NCBI RefSeq assembly: GCF_000473045.1
Contig: NZ_AXAY01000002.1
Coordinates: forward strand, 124,001-188,000
Direction: 5' to 3'
Source: Bradyrhizobium sp. WSM3983
GTDB taxonomy: Bacteria > Pseudomonadota > Alphaproteobacteria > Rhizobiales > Xanthobacteraceae
Length of the DNA stretch: 64,000 bases
In this document: positions 7,553 through 17,533 of the stretch, piece by piece
Numbering within the stretch: the first letter of the stretch is position 1
Layout of the letters: each line of letters starts with the position of its first letter
Translations under genes and position numbers: made by a program
The notes under the pieces: generated by a model
Seen by the model: the letters and a program-made list of their open reading frames with translations, nothing else
What the model was told of the DNA's origin: nothing
Databases searched by the model: none

Positions 7553-7577
7553 TCGCATTGGATTGGACGTGGCCTTC

Positions 7578-7838
7578 TCAGAGCGTGCAGCGGCGCTCGG
7601 CGCGCATCTTGATCTGGAGCTCGGAGGCAGCCGTGAAGGTCGGGAGCGGTTTACTGACGACCTTGTAGGTCGACACGCCCCACTGGAACGGTTTGTAGCG
7701 GAGGTCCTCGTTCCAGACCTGGCAGACGCCGGTGTTGTCCCAGCGGATCACGTAATAGCCAGCCGCTGCGGATGCGGGCACGGCAAACACGGAAGTGGCG
7801 ATGCCGGCAACGGCACAGAGGGCGAGAACGCGACGCAT
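7578..7838 (-). CDS. small secreted protein, paralogue of the gene at 7077
   Basis: 86 residues with signal peptide (MRRVLALCAVAGIATSVFAV, cleavage near ASA). The mature part is GYYVIRWDNTGVCQVWNEDL, with the second Cys close to the end (RRCTL). The start is supported by AGGAG 7 bases upstream. The pair sharing G-Y-x-x-I-R-W-x-x-x-G-V-C-Q-x-W argues for a real, conserved small exported family. Confidence 0.72.
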   Translation of the reverse strand: MRRVLALCAVAGIATSVFAVPASAAAGYYVIRWDNTGVCQVWNEDLRYKPFQWGVSTYKVVSKPLPTFTAASELQIKMRAERRCTL

Positions 7839-7944
7839 GAAAAATCTCCTGATAGGAACGTGACCGCAGACTGGTGCGGCAAAACTGCACGGCTTGCAAG
7901 CTGCGCCGCGGCCGATCACGGATATGTCAGGGCGCCCCCGTTGA

Positions 7945-8331
7945 CTATCCTTTCGCCAGCGACGCCACCGCCTCGATCTCGATCAGCATCTTCGGATCGG
8001 GCAGCGCCTGCACCACGCAGGTGGTGCGTGCCGGGAAAGGCGCGGGACCGAACGCGCCGGCATAGAGCGCGTTCATCGCGGCTACGTCCGAGGCGCGGGT
8101 CAAGAGCACGTTGACCTTGACGAGATCGCGCGTCGTGGCGCCGGCCTCGTCCAGCACACGCTTGATGTTGACGACGACGTTGGCGAACTGCGCCTCGAAA
8201 CCGTCGGGCAGCGCGCCATGGGCGTCGAAGCCGGGAATGCCGGAGACGAACAGCAGGTCGCCGACACGGGTCGCAAAGGAGAGCGGCGGCGCCTTGACAT
8301 GCGGCGGGGGCGCGAAATGCTGGATCGGCAT
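7945..8331 (-). CDS. RidA/YjgF family reactive-intermediate deaminase
   Basis: 128 residues. RidA proteins hydrolyse reactive enamine/imine intermediates from PLP enzymes and form trimers with active sites between subunits. The family features are visible: LLFVSGIPGFDAHG, the central QFANVVVNIKRVLDEAGAT, and the conserved substrate-binding Arg and C-terminal strand in FPARTTCVVQALPDPKMLIE. GAGG precedes the ATG. Many rhizobia carry several RidA paralogues, and some non-canonical ones lack deaminase activity; the Arg in PARTT supports activity. Confidence 0.88.
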   Translation of the reverse strand: MPIQHFAPPPHVKAPPLSFATRVGDLLFVSGIPGFDAHGALPDGFEAQFANVVVNIKRVLDEAGATTRDLVKVNVLLTRASDVAAMNALYAGAFGPAPFPARTTCVVQALPDPKMLIEIEAVASLAKG

Positions 8332-8799
8332 GGGGACCTCGGATGCGATGGTGATGGAGCAGGACGAGCGTAGCTGTGTGCGGGGCCTGCTCCAACAGAA
8401 AACACGAAAACAACCCCATGCACAGTAGAAATGATTGGCGAAATTTGAATTTCGGGAAGGCGGAAATATCTGATTGACGCGTCGGGCAAAACAGGGGCAG
8501 GATTGCATGATGGCGGATGGCGTGGGTGGCAGCACGAAATTCCGCTGTCATGCCCCGGCTTGACCGGGGCATCCAGTACGCCGCGGCCGTCGTGGTGAGA
8601 GCGGGATCTCCGACGTCCGTCTCTGGGATACTGGATCGCCCGGTCAAGCCGGGCGATGACAGTTGAATGCGCGGTTCGCAGCTCGCGTTTCACCACCGTC
8701 CCCCATCATGTTGCCGCCGCGATCGATCGGATAGATTGCAGCATCTGATTCGATTCCTTTCGATTCCCCGCCTTGAAAAATAGCCCCCGGAGACGCCCC
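8332..8799. other. 468-bp non-coding interval with a type A palindromic repeat
   Basis: No coding capacity I can support. It holds the promoter of the RidA gene at its left end (AT-richer stretch near 8430-8470), the type A repeat at 8544-8662 and, on the right, the promoter region of the secreted protein that starts at 8800. Confidence 0.6.
8544..8662. repeat. palindromic intergenic repeat, type A
   Basis: gccccggcttgaccggggc at the left end and gcccggtcaagccgggc at the right, two palindromes in opposite orientation about 70 bp apart with matching outer bases (tgtcat / atgaca). The catccagta/tactggat arms show the whole element could fold into one large hairpin. Same family as 1124-1209. 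Confidence 0.75.
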
Positions 8800-9234
8800 A
8801 TGAAGATTGCTTCCACCTTGCGTGCTGCGCTCGTCGCCATGGCCGCGCTGGCCGGCCTCTCGACCGCGGCGCTGGCCGACGGCGGCACCGTGGTGCTGAC
8901 GATCTACAAGGCGGGCTGGATCATCGGCGGCTCCGGCGGTTCGGGCGTGCTGAACTTCCGCGGCCGTTCTTATTCGCTCTCGACCGGCGGGCTCGATTAC
9001 GGCCTCGTCTTCGGCGGCTCCAAGACCGTGCTGCGCGGCCGCGTCTCCAACATCAACCGTCCCTCCGATGTCGCCGGCGTCTACGGCGCTGCCGGCGCCG
9101 GCCTCGCCGTCGGCCGCGGCGCCCGCGCCATCGTGCTGACCAACCAGAAGGGCGCGGTGCTGGAGCTGTCGGGCTACCAGACCGGCCTGATGGCGAATGC
9201 GGATTTGAGCGGACTCGCGATCACGATGCGGTAG
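8800..9234 (+). CDS. secreted glycine-rich protein of unknown function
   Basis: 144 residues with signal peptide (MKIASTLRAALVAMAALAGL, cleavage near ALA). The mature part is rich in small residues: GWIIGGSGGSGVLNFRGRSY, GGLDYGLVFGGSKTVLRGRV, then a GAAGAGLAVGRGARAIVL stretch. The pattern resembles the glycine-rich barrel repeats of DUF1134/SYLF-like envelope proteins, but I cannot place it firmly. GGAG precedes the ATG. It is probably periplasmic or outer-membrane associated. Confidence 0.68.
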   Translation: MKIASTLRAALVAMAALAGLSTAALADGGTVVLTIYKAGWIIGGSGGSGVLNFRGRSYSLSTGGLDYGLVFGGSKTVLRGRVSNINRPSDVAGVYGAAGAGLAVGRGARAIVLTNQKGAVLELSGYQTGLMANADLSGLAITMR

Positions 9235-9245
9235 GGCAGGCTGCC

Positions 9246-9365
9246 GTAGGGTGGGTTAGTTAGGCGAAGCCGTAACCCACCTCTTTACTTTCCACGCGGA
9301 TGGAGAAGCGGTGGGTTACGCCAGCGGACTACGCTTCGCGTAGCCGCGGGGCTAACCCACCCTAC
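9246..9365. repeat. palindromic intergenic repeat, type B (gtagggtgggtta)
   Basis: Starts gtagggtgggttag and ends taacccaccctac, with internal gtaacccacc and ggtgggttac arms. It lies between convergent genes and its right end overlaps the stop codon of the GST-like gene, so it probably serves as a shared terminator. The related type B elements at 11172 and 12088 carry gcaaaggcgc in place of gttag. Confidence 0.75.
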
Positions 9366-10054
9366 AAACTCACCATCGCATGAATCTTCTCGCAATGCGC
9401 GACGAGGTTCTTGTGCGTATCGACGAACGCCTTCAGCGGCGTCGGGATCGGAAAGTAATAGATGTTCGCGATGAAGCCGTAGATGCCGGCATCACAGCTG
9501 GTTGGCCGCTCGCCATCCACGAAACCGGTCGCGGGCACGATCTCGGCCAGCACCTGCAGATCGGCAAGTCCCCGCGCGTAAGCCTGCTCGGGCGTGTAGC
9601 GGCCGATGCCCTGGTAGTGATAGCGCTGCGCATTGTAGGCCTTCGCCTTCTCCAAGCCATCAGCGTCGATCTGCTGATGCTGCGCGATGAAGCCGTCGCG
9701 AAACGCGGGGTAGTAGCGCTCGTCCTTCCAGCGCGAATAGGACATCACCCAGTAGAGATCGTCCAGCATGCGCGTGACGAGATGACGGGTCCGGCGCTGT
9801 GCGGGTGACAGCGCGGCATCGATGGTCAGATGATATTTCGCGATCGCATGCGCGATGATCGTCTCGCTGTCGCCGATGGTCTCGCCGTCATCGACGATGT
9901 AGGGCAGCTGTCCGCGCGGCGCGGTGGAGGCATCGAACACGTGCTCGTGCACGAATGGCACGCCGGCGAGCTTCAGGAAGGCGTAGACCTTGAGGCCATA
10001 ACCGTTGTTGTCGGCGACGCCGAATAATTGCGGGTAGGAATAGAGGGTCAGCAT
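9362..10054 (-). CDS. glutathione S-transferase-like protein (FAXC/metaxin type)
   Basis: 230 residues starting MLTLYSYPQLFGVADNNGYG. The N-terminal thioredoxin-like fold is followed by GQLPYIVDDGETIGDSETII, the typical Pro-[Tyr/Phe]-[Leu/Ile] and E/D-S glutathione-binding-like segment of FAXC/metaxin-type GSTs. The C-terminal helical domain contains CDAGIYGFIANIYYFPIPTP, with the conserved Asp of GST_C. Activity on glutathione is uncertain, since this subfamily often lacks classic catalytic residues. Probably an operon with the gene that ends 11 bp upstream. Confidence 0.8.
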   Translation of the reverse strand: MLTLYSYPQLFGVADNNGYGLKVYAFLKLAGVPFVHEHVFDASTAPRGQLPYIVDDGETIGDSETIIAHAIAKYHLTIDAALSPAQRRTRHLVTRMLDDLYWVMSYSRWKDERYYPAFRDGFIAQHQQIDADGLEKAKAYNAQRYHYQGIGRYTPEQAYARGLADLQVLAEIVPATGFVDGERPTSCDAGIYGFIANIYYFPIPTPLKAFVDTHKNLVAHCEKIHAMVSL

Positions 10055-10065
10055 GGTGGCTCCCT

Positions 10066-10461
10066 TTACTCGCGGGCCGGTTCGTCCGCCCGTTTGTCCG
10101 TCGTACTCGCTTGCGCGCGCTTGCTCGAGCGGATCATCAGGAACGATCCTGATGTGCCCGGCAGCCGCCAGCGCCCGTCGATCTCGGTCGCCTCTCCATT
10201 CATGATGCCGTCGTACTGGACCATGCCGAAACCGTAGCCCGGCGGTTCGTAGCGCTTGACGAAGGATACGACGCTGCCGGCCCGATGGCCAGTGATCGAG
10301 GCGCTGTGGATTCGCAAGGGGCAGCGCGGATTCGAGCAGGGCTCGGTGACACTGCCGCTGATCGCGCCGCCGGCCTCGACCAGCGTCGCCGTGAACGTGA
10401 CCATTCCCGTGCCGGGCTGGATGTAAGTGCCGTCCCAGACACCGGAGAGATCGTCGCTCAT
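10066..10461 (-). CDS. conserved hypothetical protein, beta-rich
   Basis: 131 residues starting MSDDLSGVWDGTYIQPGTGM. The alternating strand-turn pattern (VTFTATLVEAGGAISGSVTE; SVVSFVKRYEPPGYGFGM; EIDGRWRLPGTSGSFLMIRS) suggests a small beta-barrel such as a lipocalin-like fold. GAGGAAG lies ahead of the ATG; upstream in-frame sequence looks unlike a protein start. It ends 11 bp before the GST-like gene starts, so the two are likely co-transcribed. Function unknown. Confidence 0.68.
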   Translation of the reverse strand: MSDDLSGVWDGTYIQPGTGMVTFTATLVEAGGAISGSVTEPCSNPRCPLRIHSASITGHRAGSVVSFVKRYEPPGYGFGMVQYDGIMNGEATEIDGRWRLPGTSGSFLMIRSSKRAQASTTDKRADEPARE

Positions 10462-10718
10462 GACGGCGGCTTCCTCGATATGTGCGCCGGTTGAGGCCCG
10501 GCTTTTCCACCTCAAGTTCTTCCACCCCAAGTCGTATCGCTGCAATCGCATCCTTGCAATAGTCCGCGCGCGACGTCGATCGGTCGGAGGATGCGGGACG
10601 GGTGCCTTCCAGGAGCGAAAAAAATGCCATTCCGCCTGTCGGATTATCGTCCGCGCGTTCGTCCTTCGAGCGACGGCGCGCGCAAGCCGCGTCCGGCTCG
10701 ACGCGAAAGGATAACCAT

Positions 10719-11156
10719 ATGACCTCGATCACGCCGTTTCTCTGGTTCGACAACAACGTCCCGGACGCCGTGGCCTTCTACAAATCGGTGTTTCCGAATG
10801 CGAAAGTCGAGACCGTCAGCGACTTCATGGCGGTGTTCGAGCTCGAAGGCCAGCGCTTCAACGCGCTCAATGGCGGGCCGCAGTACCGCTTCAACGAGGC
10901 GGTGTCGTTCTTCATCAGCGTGGAGACGCAAGGCGAGGTGGACTATTTCTGGAGCCGGCTCACTGCTGATGGCGGTGAGGAATCGAGGTGTGGCTGGCTC
11001 AAGGACAAGTTTGGCTTGTCCTGGCAGGTGATCCCGACCGCGCTTGGCCGCTATCTCGGCGACCCCGACCGCACCAAGGCGAACCGCGTCATGCAGGCGA
11101 TGATGGGAATGCGGAAGATCGTGATTGCGGATCTGGACAAGGCGTATGCGGGGTGA
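10719..11156 (+). CDS. VOC family protein (PhnB / 3-demethylubiquinone-9 methyltransferase-like)
   Basis: 145 residues starting MTSITPFLWFDNNVPDAVAF. The PF06983-type features are present: YKSVFPNAKVETV, the FNALNGGPQYRFNEAVSFFI strand and GLSWQVIPTAL near the C-terminus, with DPDRTKANRVMQAMMGM. These proteins have the vicinal-oxygen-chelate fold; despite the family name most are of unknown activity. AAAGGA lies 8 bases ahead of the start. Stands alone between divergent and repeat-bounded genes. Confidence 0.88.
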   Translation: MTSITPFLWFDNNVPDAVAFYKSVFPNAKVETVSDFMAVFELEGQRFNALNGGPQYRFNEAVSFFISVETQGEVDYFWSRLTADGGEESRCGWLKDKFGLSWQVIPTALGRYLGDPDRTKANRVMQAMMGMRKIVIADLDKAYAG

Positions 11157-11171
11157 GGAGCTGACGGTGCC

Positions 11172-11273
11172 GTAGGGTGGGCAAAGGCGCGCTCTTCGCG
11201 CCGTGCCCACCGTTCTACTGGGACTCGCGGAGAGATGGTGGGCACGGCGCAAGAGCGCCTTTGCCCACCCTAC
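11172..11273. repeat. palindromic intergenic repeat, type B
   Basis: gtagggtgggcaaaggcgc at the left is mirrored by gcgcctttgcccaccctac at the right; inner arms read gccgtgcccacc and ggtgggcacggc. The whole element can fold into one long hairpin. A near copy is at 12088-12189; both flank the SDR gene at 11346. Confidence 0.8.
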
Positions 11274-11345
11274 GAAGACGGCGATCCACTTCGCCAATTC
11301 GCTTGGGATCGCTATACTGCCGGCCATCAGCAGGATGGTGACCTC

Positions 11346-12074
11346 ATGGCGAGAGAATTGGAAGGCAAGGTTGCCGCCGTAACCGGGGCCGCGTCGGGCA
11401 TCGGGTTGGCGAGTGCCGAGGCGATGCTGGCCTCGGGCGCGCGGGTGGTGATGGTCGACCGCGACGAGGCCGCGCTGAAGGCGCTCTGCAACAAGCATGG
11501 CGACGCGGTGATCCCGCTGGTCGTCGACCTCCTGGATCCCAATGCTTGCGCAACGCTGCTGCCGCGCGTCCTGGAGCAGGCGGGGCAGCTCGACATCCTG
11601 CATGCAAATGCGGGCACCTATGTAGGTGGCGACCTGGTCGATGCCGACACGATGGCGATCGACCGGATGCTGAACCTGAATGTCAACGTCGTGATGAAGA
11701 ATGTGCACGACGTGCTGCCGCACATGATCGCGCGCCGGACCGGCGACATCATCGTCACGAGTTCGCTGGCGGCGCATTTTCCGACGCCGTGGGAGCCGGT
11801 TTATGCGTCGTCCAAATGGGCGATCAACTGCTTTGTCCAGACGGTGCGGCGCCAGGTCTTCAAGCACGGCATTCGCGTCGGCTCGATCTCCCCCGGCCCG
11901 GTGGTGAGCGCGCTGCTCGCGGACTGGCCAGCCGAGAAGCTGAAGGAAGCCAGGGACTCAGGAAGCCTCCTGGAGGCCAGCGAAGTGGCTGCCGTGGTGA
12001 TGTTCATGCTGACACGGCCGCGCGGCATGACAATTCGCGACGTGGTCATGCTGCCGACCAATTTCGATCTTTAG
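11346..12074 (+). CDS. short-chain dehydrogenase, ribitol dehydrogenase-like
   Basis: 242 residues, classical SDR: TGAASGIG at 13-20, catalytic Ser139/140, Tyr153 and Lys157 (YASSK). The usual NNAG is HANAG (86-90), and the end is short (TIRDVVMLPTNFDL) as in the ribitol 2-dehydrogenase group, to which I assign it tentatively. No polyol transport genes are nearby. It is bracketed by two near-identical type B repeats, so it is probably a single-gene unit. Confidence 0.82.
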   Translation: MARELEGKVAAVTGAASGIGLASAEAMLASGARVVMVDRDEAALKALCNKHGDAVIPLVVDLLDPNACATLLPRVLEQAGQLDILHANAGTYVGGDLVDADTMAIDRMLNLNVNVVMKNVHDVLPHMIARRTGDIIVTSSLAAHFPTPWEPVYASSKWAINCFVQTVRRQVFKHGIRVGSISPGPVVSALLADWPAEKLKEARDSGSLLEASEVAAVVMFMLTRPRGMTIRDVVMLPTNFDL

Positions 12075-12087
12075 GGCGTGTGCTTTT

Positions 12088-12189
12088 GTAGGGTGGGCAA
12101 AGGCGCGCCCTTCGCGCGCCGTGCCCACCGTTCTATCGGACTCACGGAGAGATGGTGGGCACGGCGCTTTGCGCCTTTGCCCACCCTAC
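12088..12189. repeat. palindromic intergenic repeat, type B
   Basis: gtagggtgggcaaaggcgcgc at the left and tttgcccaccctac at the right, with the inner ggtgggcacggc arm shared with 11172-11273. It lies just after the SDR stop and can act as its terminator. Confidence 0.8.
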
Positions 12190-12230
12190 GCAGCTTCGTA
12201 TTTGAGCAGGACCGCGAGTCAAACCCACGG

Positions 12231-12361
12231 TGTCGTCCCGGCGAAAGCCGGGACCCATAGCGCGGAATCTATCTGTGGCGGGCGGTAGAAGTACCGAACG
12301 ACGAGTCTTCGCCAAACCTCTGCCTGTGGTTATGGATCCCGGCCTTCGCCGGGACGACGGC
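12231..12361. repeat. palindromic intergenic repeat, type C (gtcccggcgaaagccgggac)
   Basis: The left arm tcccggcgaaagccggga is itself a hairpin and is answered by tcccggccttcgccggga at the right; outer bases gtcgtc / gacgac also pair. It sits directly beside a type B element, between the convergent SDR and DNA-glycosylase genes. Confidence 0.75.
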
Positions 12362-12392
12362 TGAGATTGAGACGCGCTGTCGTCAATCGAAT

Positions 12393-12953
12393 CTACGCAT
12401 TGATCCACTTCGCCAGCTCCCGCCACGGCTCCAGCGTCCAATGCCCTGACGCAGCACCGGACGGCGACGGCAACACAAATATTTCCGGCAAGCCTGCATC
12501 GCGAGGCTGCCGCCCGAGCGTAATCCCGCTCGACGGCCTGCCATAAAACAAGCTCGCTGCCTTCTTGCTCGTGAACGCAATCGTCCGCGGCCGATACTTT
12601 TCGATCTTGGCCTTGAACCCCGGCACGTCGATCGTCTCCGTCGCGATCTGATGATCCATCCCCGCGCCCGACTTGGAGAGATCGGTGAAGCCGATCCCGA
12701 GTTCGATCAGCCCTGCGAACTCGCCCGGCTGATAGCGCCGCGGCGTAATCCCGGCCTCGTGGATCGCGCGCCAGAAGCGGTTGCCGGGATGGGCGTAGTA
12801 GTGCCCGAGTTCAGCCGAGCGCGTGCTGGCGGCGGTGCCGACGAAGACGAGGCGGAGGTCGGGACGGAGTTGGTCGGGGAGGCGGTGGGCTTCGGGCAAG
12901 TTAATCGTCCGTGGCTGACGCTCACTCGTCCGTCTTGCGGGCTTCGCGGCCAT
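12393..12953 (-). CDS. mug: G/U mismatch-specific DNA glycosylase (Mug/TDG family)
   Basis: 186 residues. The uracil-DNA glycosylase superfamily fold is visible: the first motif LRLVFVGTAASTRSAELGHY, the family-typical YAHPGNRFWRAI, LIELGIGFTDL, and the C-terminal LPSPSGAASGHW loop corresponding to the Mug PSG insertion motif. The first motif has GTAAS where classical Mug has GINPG, so specificity may be shifted. It excises uracil or thymine opposite guanine in base-excision repair. The ATG lies inside the 3' end of the degraded toxin gene (32-bp overlap), and the longer in-frame extension is a shadow of that gene. Confidence 0.82.
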   Translation of the reverse strand: MAAKPARRTSERQPRTINLPEAHRLPDQLRPDLRLVFVGTAASTRSAELGHYYAHPGNRFWRAIHEAGITPRRYQPGEFAGLIELGIGFTDLSKSGAGMDHQIATETIDVPGFKAKIEKYRPRTIAFTSKKAASLFYGRPSSGITLGRQPRDAGLPEIFVLPSPSGAASGHWTLEPWRELAKWINA

Positions 12954-13215
12954 GCCATATCCGCGTGATAAGGATGTCTTGCGAATCCGCCAACACCGCA
13001 TAGCGCACGATGTAGCCGGACGTGCCAAAGCGGACCACGATCTGGCGAAGCTCGGCATCTTCGGTCTGCATTCCTAGATTGGGAAACTCCTGCAACCGCT
13101 CGATCGCCCGCTAGATCGACGCGAGCGCCCGTTGCGCGGCCCCCGGGTTGTGTTCATCCAGAAACAGGTGCAATCGCTCGACGTCCTCAATGGCATCGGG
13201 CGAAAGCAGGATCAT
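12922..13215 (-). pseudogene. ParE/RelE-type toxin gene inactivated by an amber stop
   Basis: Reading from the ATG that overlaps the antitoxin stop (ATGA), the frame gives a type II toxin: MILLSPDAIEDVERLHLFLD, ERLQEFPNLGMQT, GYIVRYAVLADSQDILITRI and WHGREARKTDE, the ParE/RelE ending. Codon 35 is TAG (13111-13113) in the middle of the first helix pair, where the family has a sense codon. The frame downstream is otherwise intact for 62 codons to a normal TGA. A single base change from CAG or TGG explains it. Without suppression only a 34-residue fragment is made, so the toxin is probably inactive. Confidence 0.8.
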
Positions 13216-13499
13216 CCGATCCTGCGCACCGCCGGGCGCGGCAGTTCCTTCGCCGAACCCCAGCTCGCGACCCAGTCCTTCACCTCGTTGAGCGGAACAG
13301 CTGCGCGCGTCTTTCTGAAGTCATCCAGCCGGCGGCGGTCCTCAGCGATGTCGGGGCCGGCGAGATCGACCACGGAATCGAGCAGCGCAACGGCTTCCGC
13401 GAGCACGGCGGCGACATCCTGCCCGCGTTCGTCGGCCATCTCGCGCAAACGCGCATCGGTCTCGGCGTCGATATCCAGCGTGCGACGAATGATGTTCAT
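13212..13499 (-). CDS. ribbon-helix-helix antitoxin of the ParD type
   Basis: 95 residues starting MNIIRRTLDIDAETDARLRE. The N-terminal strand plus two helices (ADERGQDVAAVLAEAVALL) are the CopG/RHH DNA-binding fold of type II antitoxins; the C-terminal half (GPDIAEDRRRLDDFRKTRAA) would wrap the toxin. Its TGA overlaps the toxin ATG by ATGA, the usual translational coupling of these pairs. The antitoxin looks intact although its toxin carries a nonsense codon, which is the tolerated direction of decay. Confidence 0.8.
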   Translation of the reverse strand: MNIIRRTLDIDAETDARLREMADERGQDVAAVLAEAVALLDSVVDLAGPDIAEDRRRLDDFRKTRAAVPLNEVKDWVASWGSAKELPRPAVRRIG

Positions 13500-13578
13500 G
13501 CAATCAGAATAGGCGCGGAAGGTGAATTTGTCGAGGCGCCCTGCCCGGATCAAGCCCGGCGATGAGCTGGAGATAGTG

Positions 13579-15489
<1,911 letters not shown>

Positions 15490-15521
15490 TTACTCTTTAA
15501 TTCCTGGGTGCAATTTCAATC

Positions 15522-15622
15522 TCGTCATCCTGAGGTGCGCGCACTTGCGCGCCTCGAAGGATGAACGAGCCGGGCCGTCGCCCTTCGAGGGCCGCCGAAG
15601 AGGCGGCCACCTCAGGGTGACG
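15522..15622. repeat. palindromic intergenic repeat, type D (cctcgaaggatga)
   Basis: gtcatcctgaggtgcgcgc and gcgcgcctcgaaggatga form one arm; tcgcccttcgagggccgcc and the gaggcggccacctcagggtgac arm form the other. Related to the elements at 26168, 33606, 34050 and 42897, which share the ctcctcaggatgag / ccttcgagac cores. Lies in the thiE-thiC gap. Confidence 0.75.
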
Positions 15623-15640
15623 GGGTGAAGAGTGCTTCTC

Positions 15641-15727
15641 CGTCATTGCGAGCGCAGCGAAGCAATCCAGAATCTCTCTGTGGAGACAGTCTGGATTGCT
15701 TCGTCGCAAGTGCTCCTCGCAATGACG
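15641..15727. repeat. palindromic intergenic repeat, type E (cattgcgagcgcagcgaag)
   Basis: gtcattgcgagcgcagcga and aagcaatccaga are mirrored by tctggattgcttcgtcgc and ctcgcaatgac, giving a long imperfect hairpin of 87 bp. The element at 41271-41350 is nearly identical, and a degraded half copy lies at about 23388-23450. Confidence 0.8.
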
Positions 15728-15747
15728 GTGGGGAGAGAGTGTGTCCA

Positions 15748-16356
15748 TCACGCCGCCTCCGCTGCCAGGCCGAGCCACTGCCGCACCCGGGCATCCGGGT
15801 CGGCATTCTGGGTGACGTCAGACACCACGGCGATGGAATCGGCGCCTGCGGCAAAGATCTCCGCGGCGTGCTCGAACTTGATGCCGCCGATCGCGACCAG
15901 CGGGATGTTGCCGACGCGCTGCTTCCACTCCGTGATCTTTGGAATGCCCTGCGGTTCGAAGCGCATCGATTTGAGCGTGGTGAAGAAGATCGGGCCGAGC
16001 GCGACGTAGTCGGGTTTTGCCGCGAGCGCGGTTTCAAGCTCCGCGTCGTCGTGCGTGGAGACGCCCAGCGACAGGCCGGCCTCGCGGATGGCCTTGAGGT
16101 CCGCATCCGCCAGATCCTCCTGGCCGAGATGCAGATATTTTGCACCCGCGACGATCGCCGCGCGCCAATAGTCGTTCACGACTAGCTTGGCTTGCGTGCC
16201 CTCAGTGATCGCCAGTGCGTCGGTGACGATCTGGAGCGCTTGCGAGTCGTCGAGATCTTTCGTGCGCAGCTGAATGGTGCCGACGCCGAGCTTGGTCAGG
16301 CGCTCGACCCATTTGGGGCTGTCGACGACGGGATAGAAACGATCAGGATACGGCAT
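15748..16356 (-). CDS. thiE: thiamine phosphate synthase
   Basis: 202 residues. Couples the pyrimidine and thiazole halves to make thiamine monophosphate. TIM-barrel family blocks: [29 protein letters not shown] then [16 protein letters not shown], and [13 protein letters not shown] (the phosphate-binding loop region), with [20 protein letters not shown] near the end. The ATG at [12 protein letters not shown] is chosen; a TTG 18 bases upstream is in frame. It overlaps the end of thiG by 14 bases, indicating translational coupling. Confidence 0.92.
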   Translation of the reverse strand: MPYPDRFYPVVDSPKWVERLTKLGVGTIQLRTKDLDDSQALQIVTDALAITEGTQAKLVVNDYWRAAIVAGAKYLHLGQEDLADADLKAIREAGLSLGVSTHDDAELETALAAKPDYVALGPIFFTTLKSMRFEPQGIPKITEWKQRVGNIPLVAIGGIKFEHAAEIFAAGADSIAVVSDVTQNADPDARVRQWLGLAAEAA

Positions 16357-17125
16357 GCCAGAACGGGGTCCCAACGACAGGGGTGGAGGGGGAGGCGAAG
16401 TCGCGGGCGTTCATCAGCCCGGCTTCAAAAGCGGTGCGGCCGGCTTCGATGCCAAGGCGGAAGGCGTTGGCCATCGCGACGGGATCGGCGGCCTTTGCGA
16501 TAGCGGTGTTCAACAGCACGGCGTCATAGCCGAGCTCGAGTGCTTCAGCCGCATGCGAGGGCGCGCCGATGCCGGCGTCGACCACCAGCGTGATGTCGGG
16601 CAGCCGCTCGCGCAGCAGCTTGAGCGCGTCGCGGTTGGTGATGCCTTTCGCGCTGCCGATCGGCGCGGCCCACGGCATCACCACCTTGCAGCCGGCATCG
16701 ACCAGCCGGTTCGCAACGGAGAGATCCTCGGTGCAATAGGGGAAGACCTCAAAGCCGTCCTTGATCAGGATGGTGGCGGCCTCGACCAGGCCGACGACAT
16801 CAGGCTGCAGCGTGTCGTTGTCGGCGATGACTTCGAGCTTGATCCAGCTGGTGCCGAACAATTCGCGGGCGAGTTTTGCGGTGGTCACGGCCTCGCGGAC
16901 GCTGCGGCAGCCGGCGGTGTTCGGCAGCACGGTGACGTCGAGCTCGCGGATCAGCTTCCAGAACGCATCGCCGGTCTTGCCGCCGGCGGATTCGCGCCGC
17001 AGCGACACCGTGACGATGTTCGAGCCTGAGGCGCGGATCGCGTCCTGCATGATCGCAGGCGAGGGATAGAGCGCGCTGCCGATCAGCAGGCGGGAGGGGA
17101 AAGTTTTGCCGTAGAAGGTCACCAT
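16343..17125 (-). CDS. thiG: thiazole synthase
   Basis: 260 residues. Condenses deoxyxylulose phosphate, ThiS thiocarboxylate and dehydroglycine into thiazole phosphate. Family blocks: [68 protein letters not shown] with the Schiff-base lysine, and [23 protein letters not shown] preceded by GGAGAC. Overlaps thiE at its end. ThiO and ThiS, its dehydroglycine and sulfur suppliers, are the two upstream genes. Confidence 0.96.
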   Translation of the reverse strand: MVTFYGKTFPSRLLIGSALYPSPAIMQDAIRASGSNIVTVSLRRESAGGKTGDAFWKLIRELDVTVLPNTAGCRSVREAVTTAKLARELFGTSWIKLEVIADNDTLQPDVVGLVEAATILIKDGFEVFPYCTEDLSVANRLVDAGCKVVMPWAAPIGSAKGITNRDALKLLRERLPDITLVVDAGIGAPSHAAEALELGYDAVLLNTAIAKAADPVAMANAFRLGIEAGRTAFEAGLMNARDFASPSTPVVGTPFWHAVS

Positions 17126-17153
17126 GTGGAAGGTGTCTCCTCAGATGCAGCGC

Positions 17154-17301
17154 GCTCCCTCGCCCCGCTTGCGGGGAGAGGGCTGGGGTGAGGGGGAGTC
17201 TCCGCAAGCGAGGTGAGAGTCGGACTCGTGTAGAGTCCCCCTCACCCGGAATTTGCTTTGCAAATTCCGGCCTCTCCCCGCGCGCGGGGAGAGGCGAAGG
17301 A
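17154..17301. repeat. palindromic intergenic repeat, type F (gccccgcttgcgggg)
   Basis: Composite of several nested hairpins: ctcgccccgcttgcggggag, gggtgagggggagtctccgc answered by actcgtgtagagtccccctc, ggaatttgctttgcaaattcc, and ctctccccgcgcgcggggagag. Lies inside the thi operon between thiS and thiG, so it is transcribed with the operon rather than ending it. Confidence 0.75.
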
Positions 17302-17328
17302 AGGCGGTGCCCGCATTCAAAAGCATCC

Positions 17329-17526
17329 TCACCCTCCCTGCCGCGGCGTGATGATCTCGATTTCGTCGCCGGCCTTGAGGTGGGTCTCGGCCCAGCGGCT
17401 CTTCGGCACGACGTCGTAATTGAGCGCGATCGCGAAATGCGTGCCCTCGTAGTCGAGCTCGCTGAGCAGCGCATCGACGCTGGCCGAGTTCACCTCGCGT
17501 TGCTCGCCGTTGACGATCACAAGCAT
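17329..17526 (-). CDS. thiS: thiamine biosynthesis sulfur carrier protein
   Basis: 65 residues with ubiquitin-like beta-grasp pattern (MLVIVNGEQREVNSASVDAL) and the essential C-terminal Gly-Gly (ITPRQGG). Its C-terminus becomes a thiocarboxylate that donates sulfur to ThiG. Length and ending match ThiS. It starts 7 bp after the thiO stop, in the same operon. ThiF, which adenylates ThiS, is not in the window. Confidence 0.95.
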   Translation of the reverse strand: MLVIVNGEQREVNSASVDALLSELDYEGTHFAIALNYDVVPKSRWAETHLKAGDEIEIITPRQGG

Positions 17527-17533
17527 TGGACGA

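Noticed and set aside
15522..17301. CRISPR array from repeated palindromes
   Set aside because: The units differ in family, are not equally spaced and have no spacer pattern; no cas genes are near.
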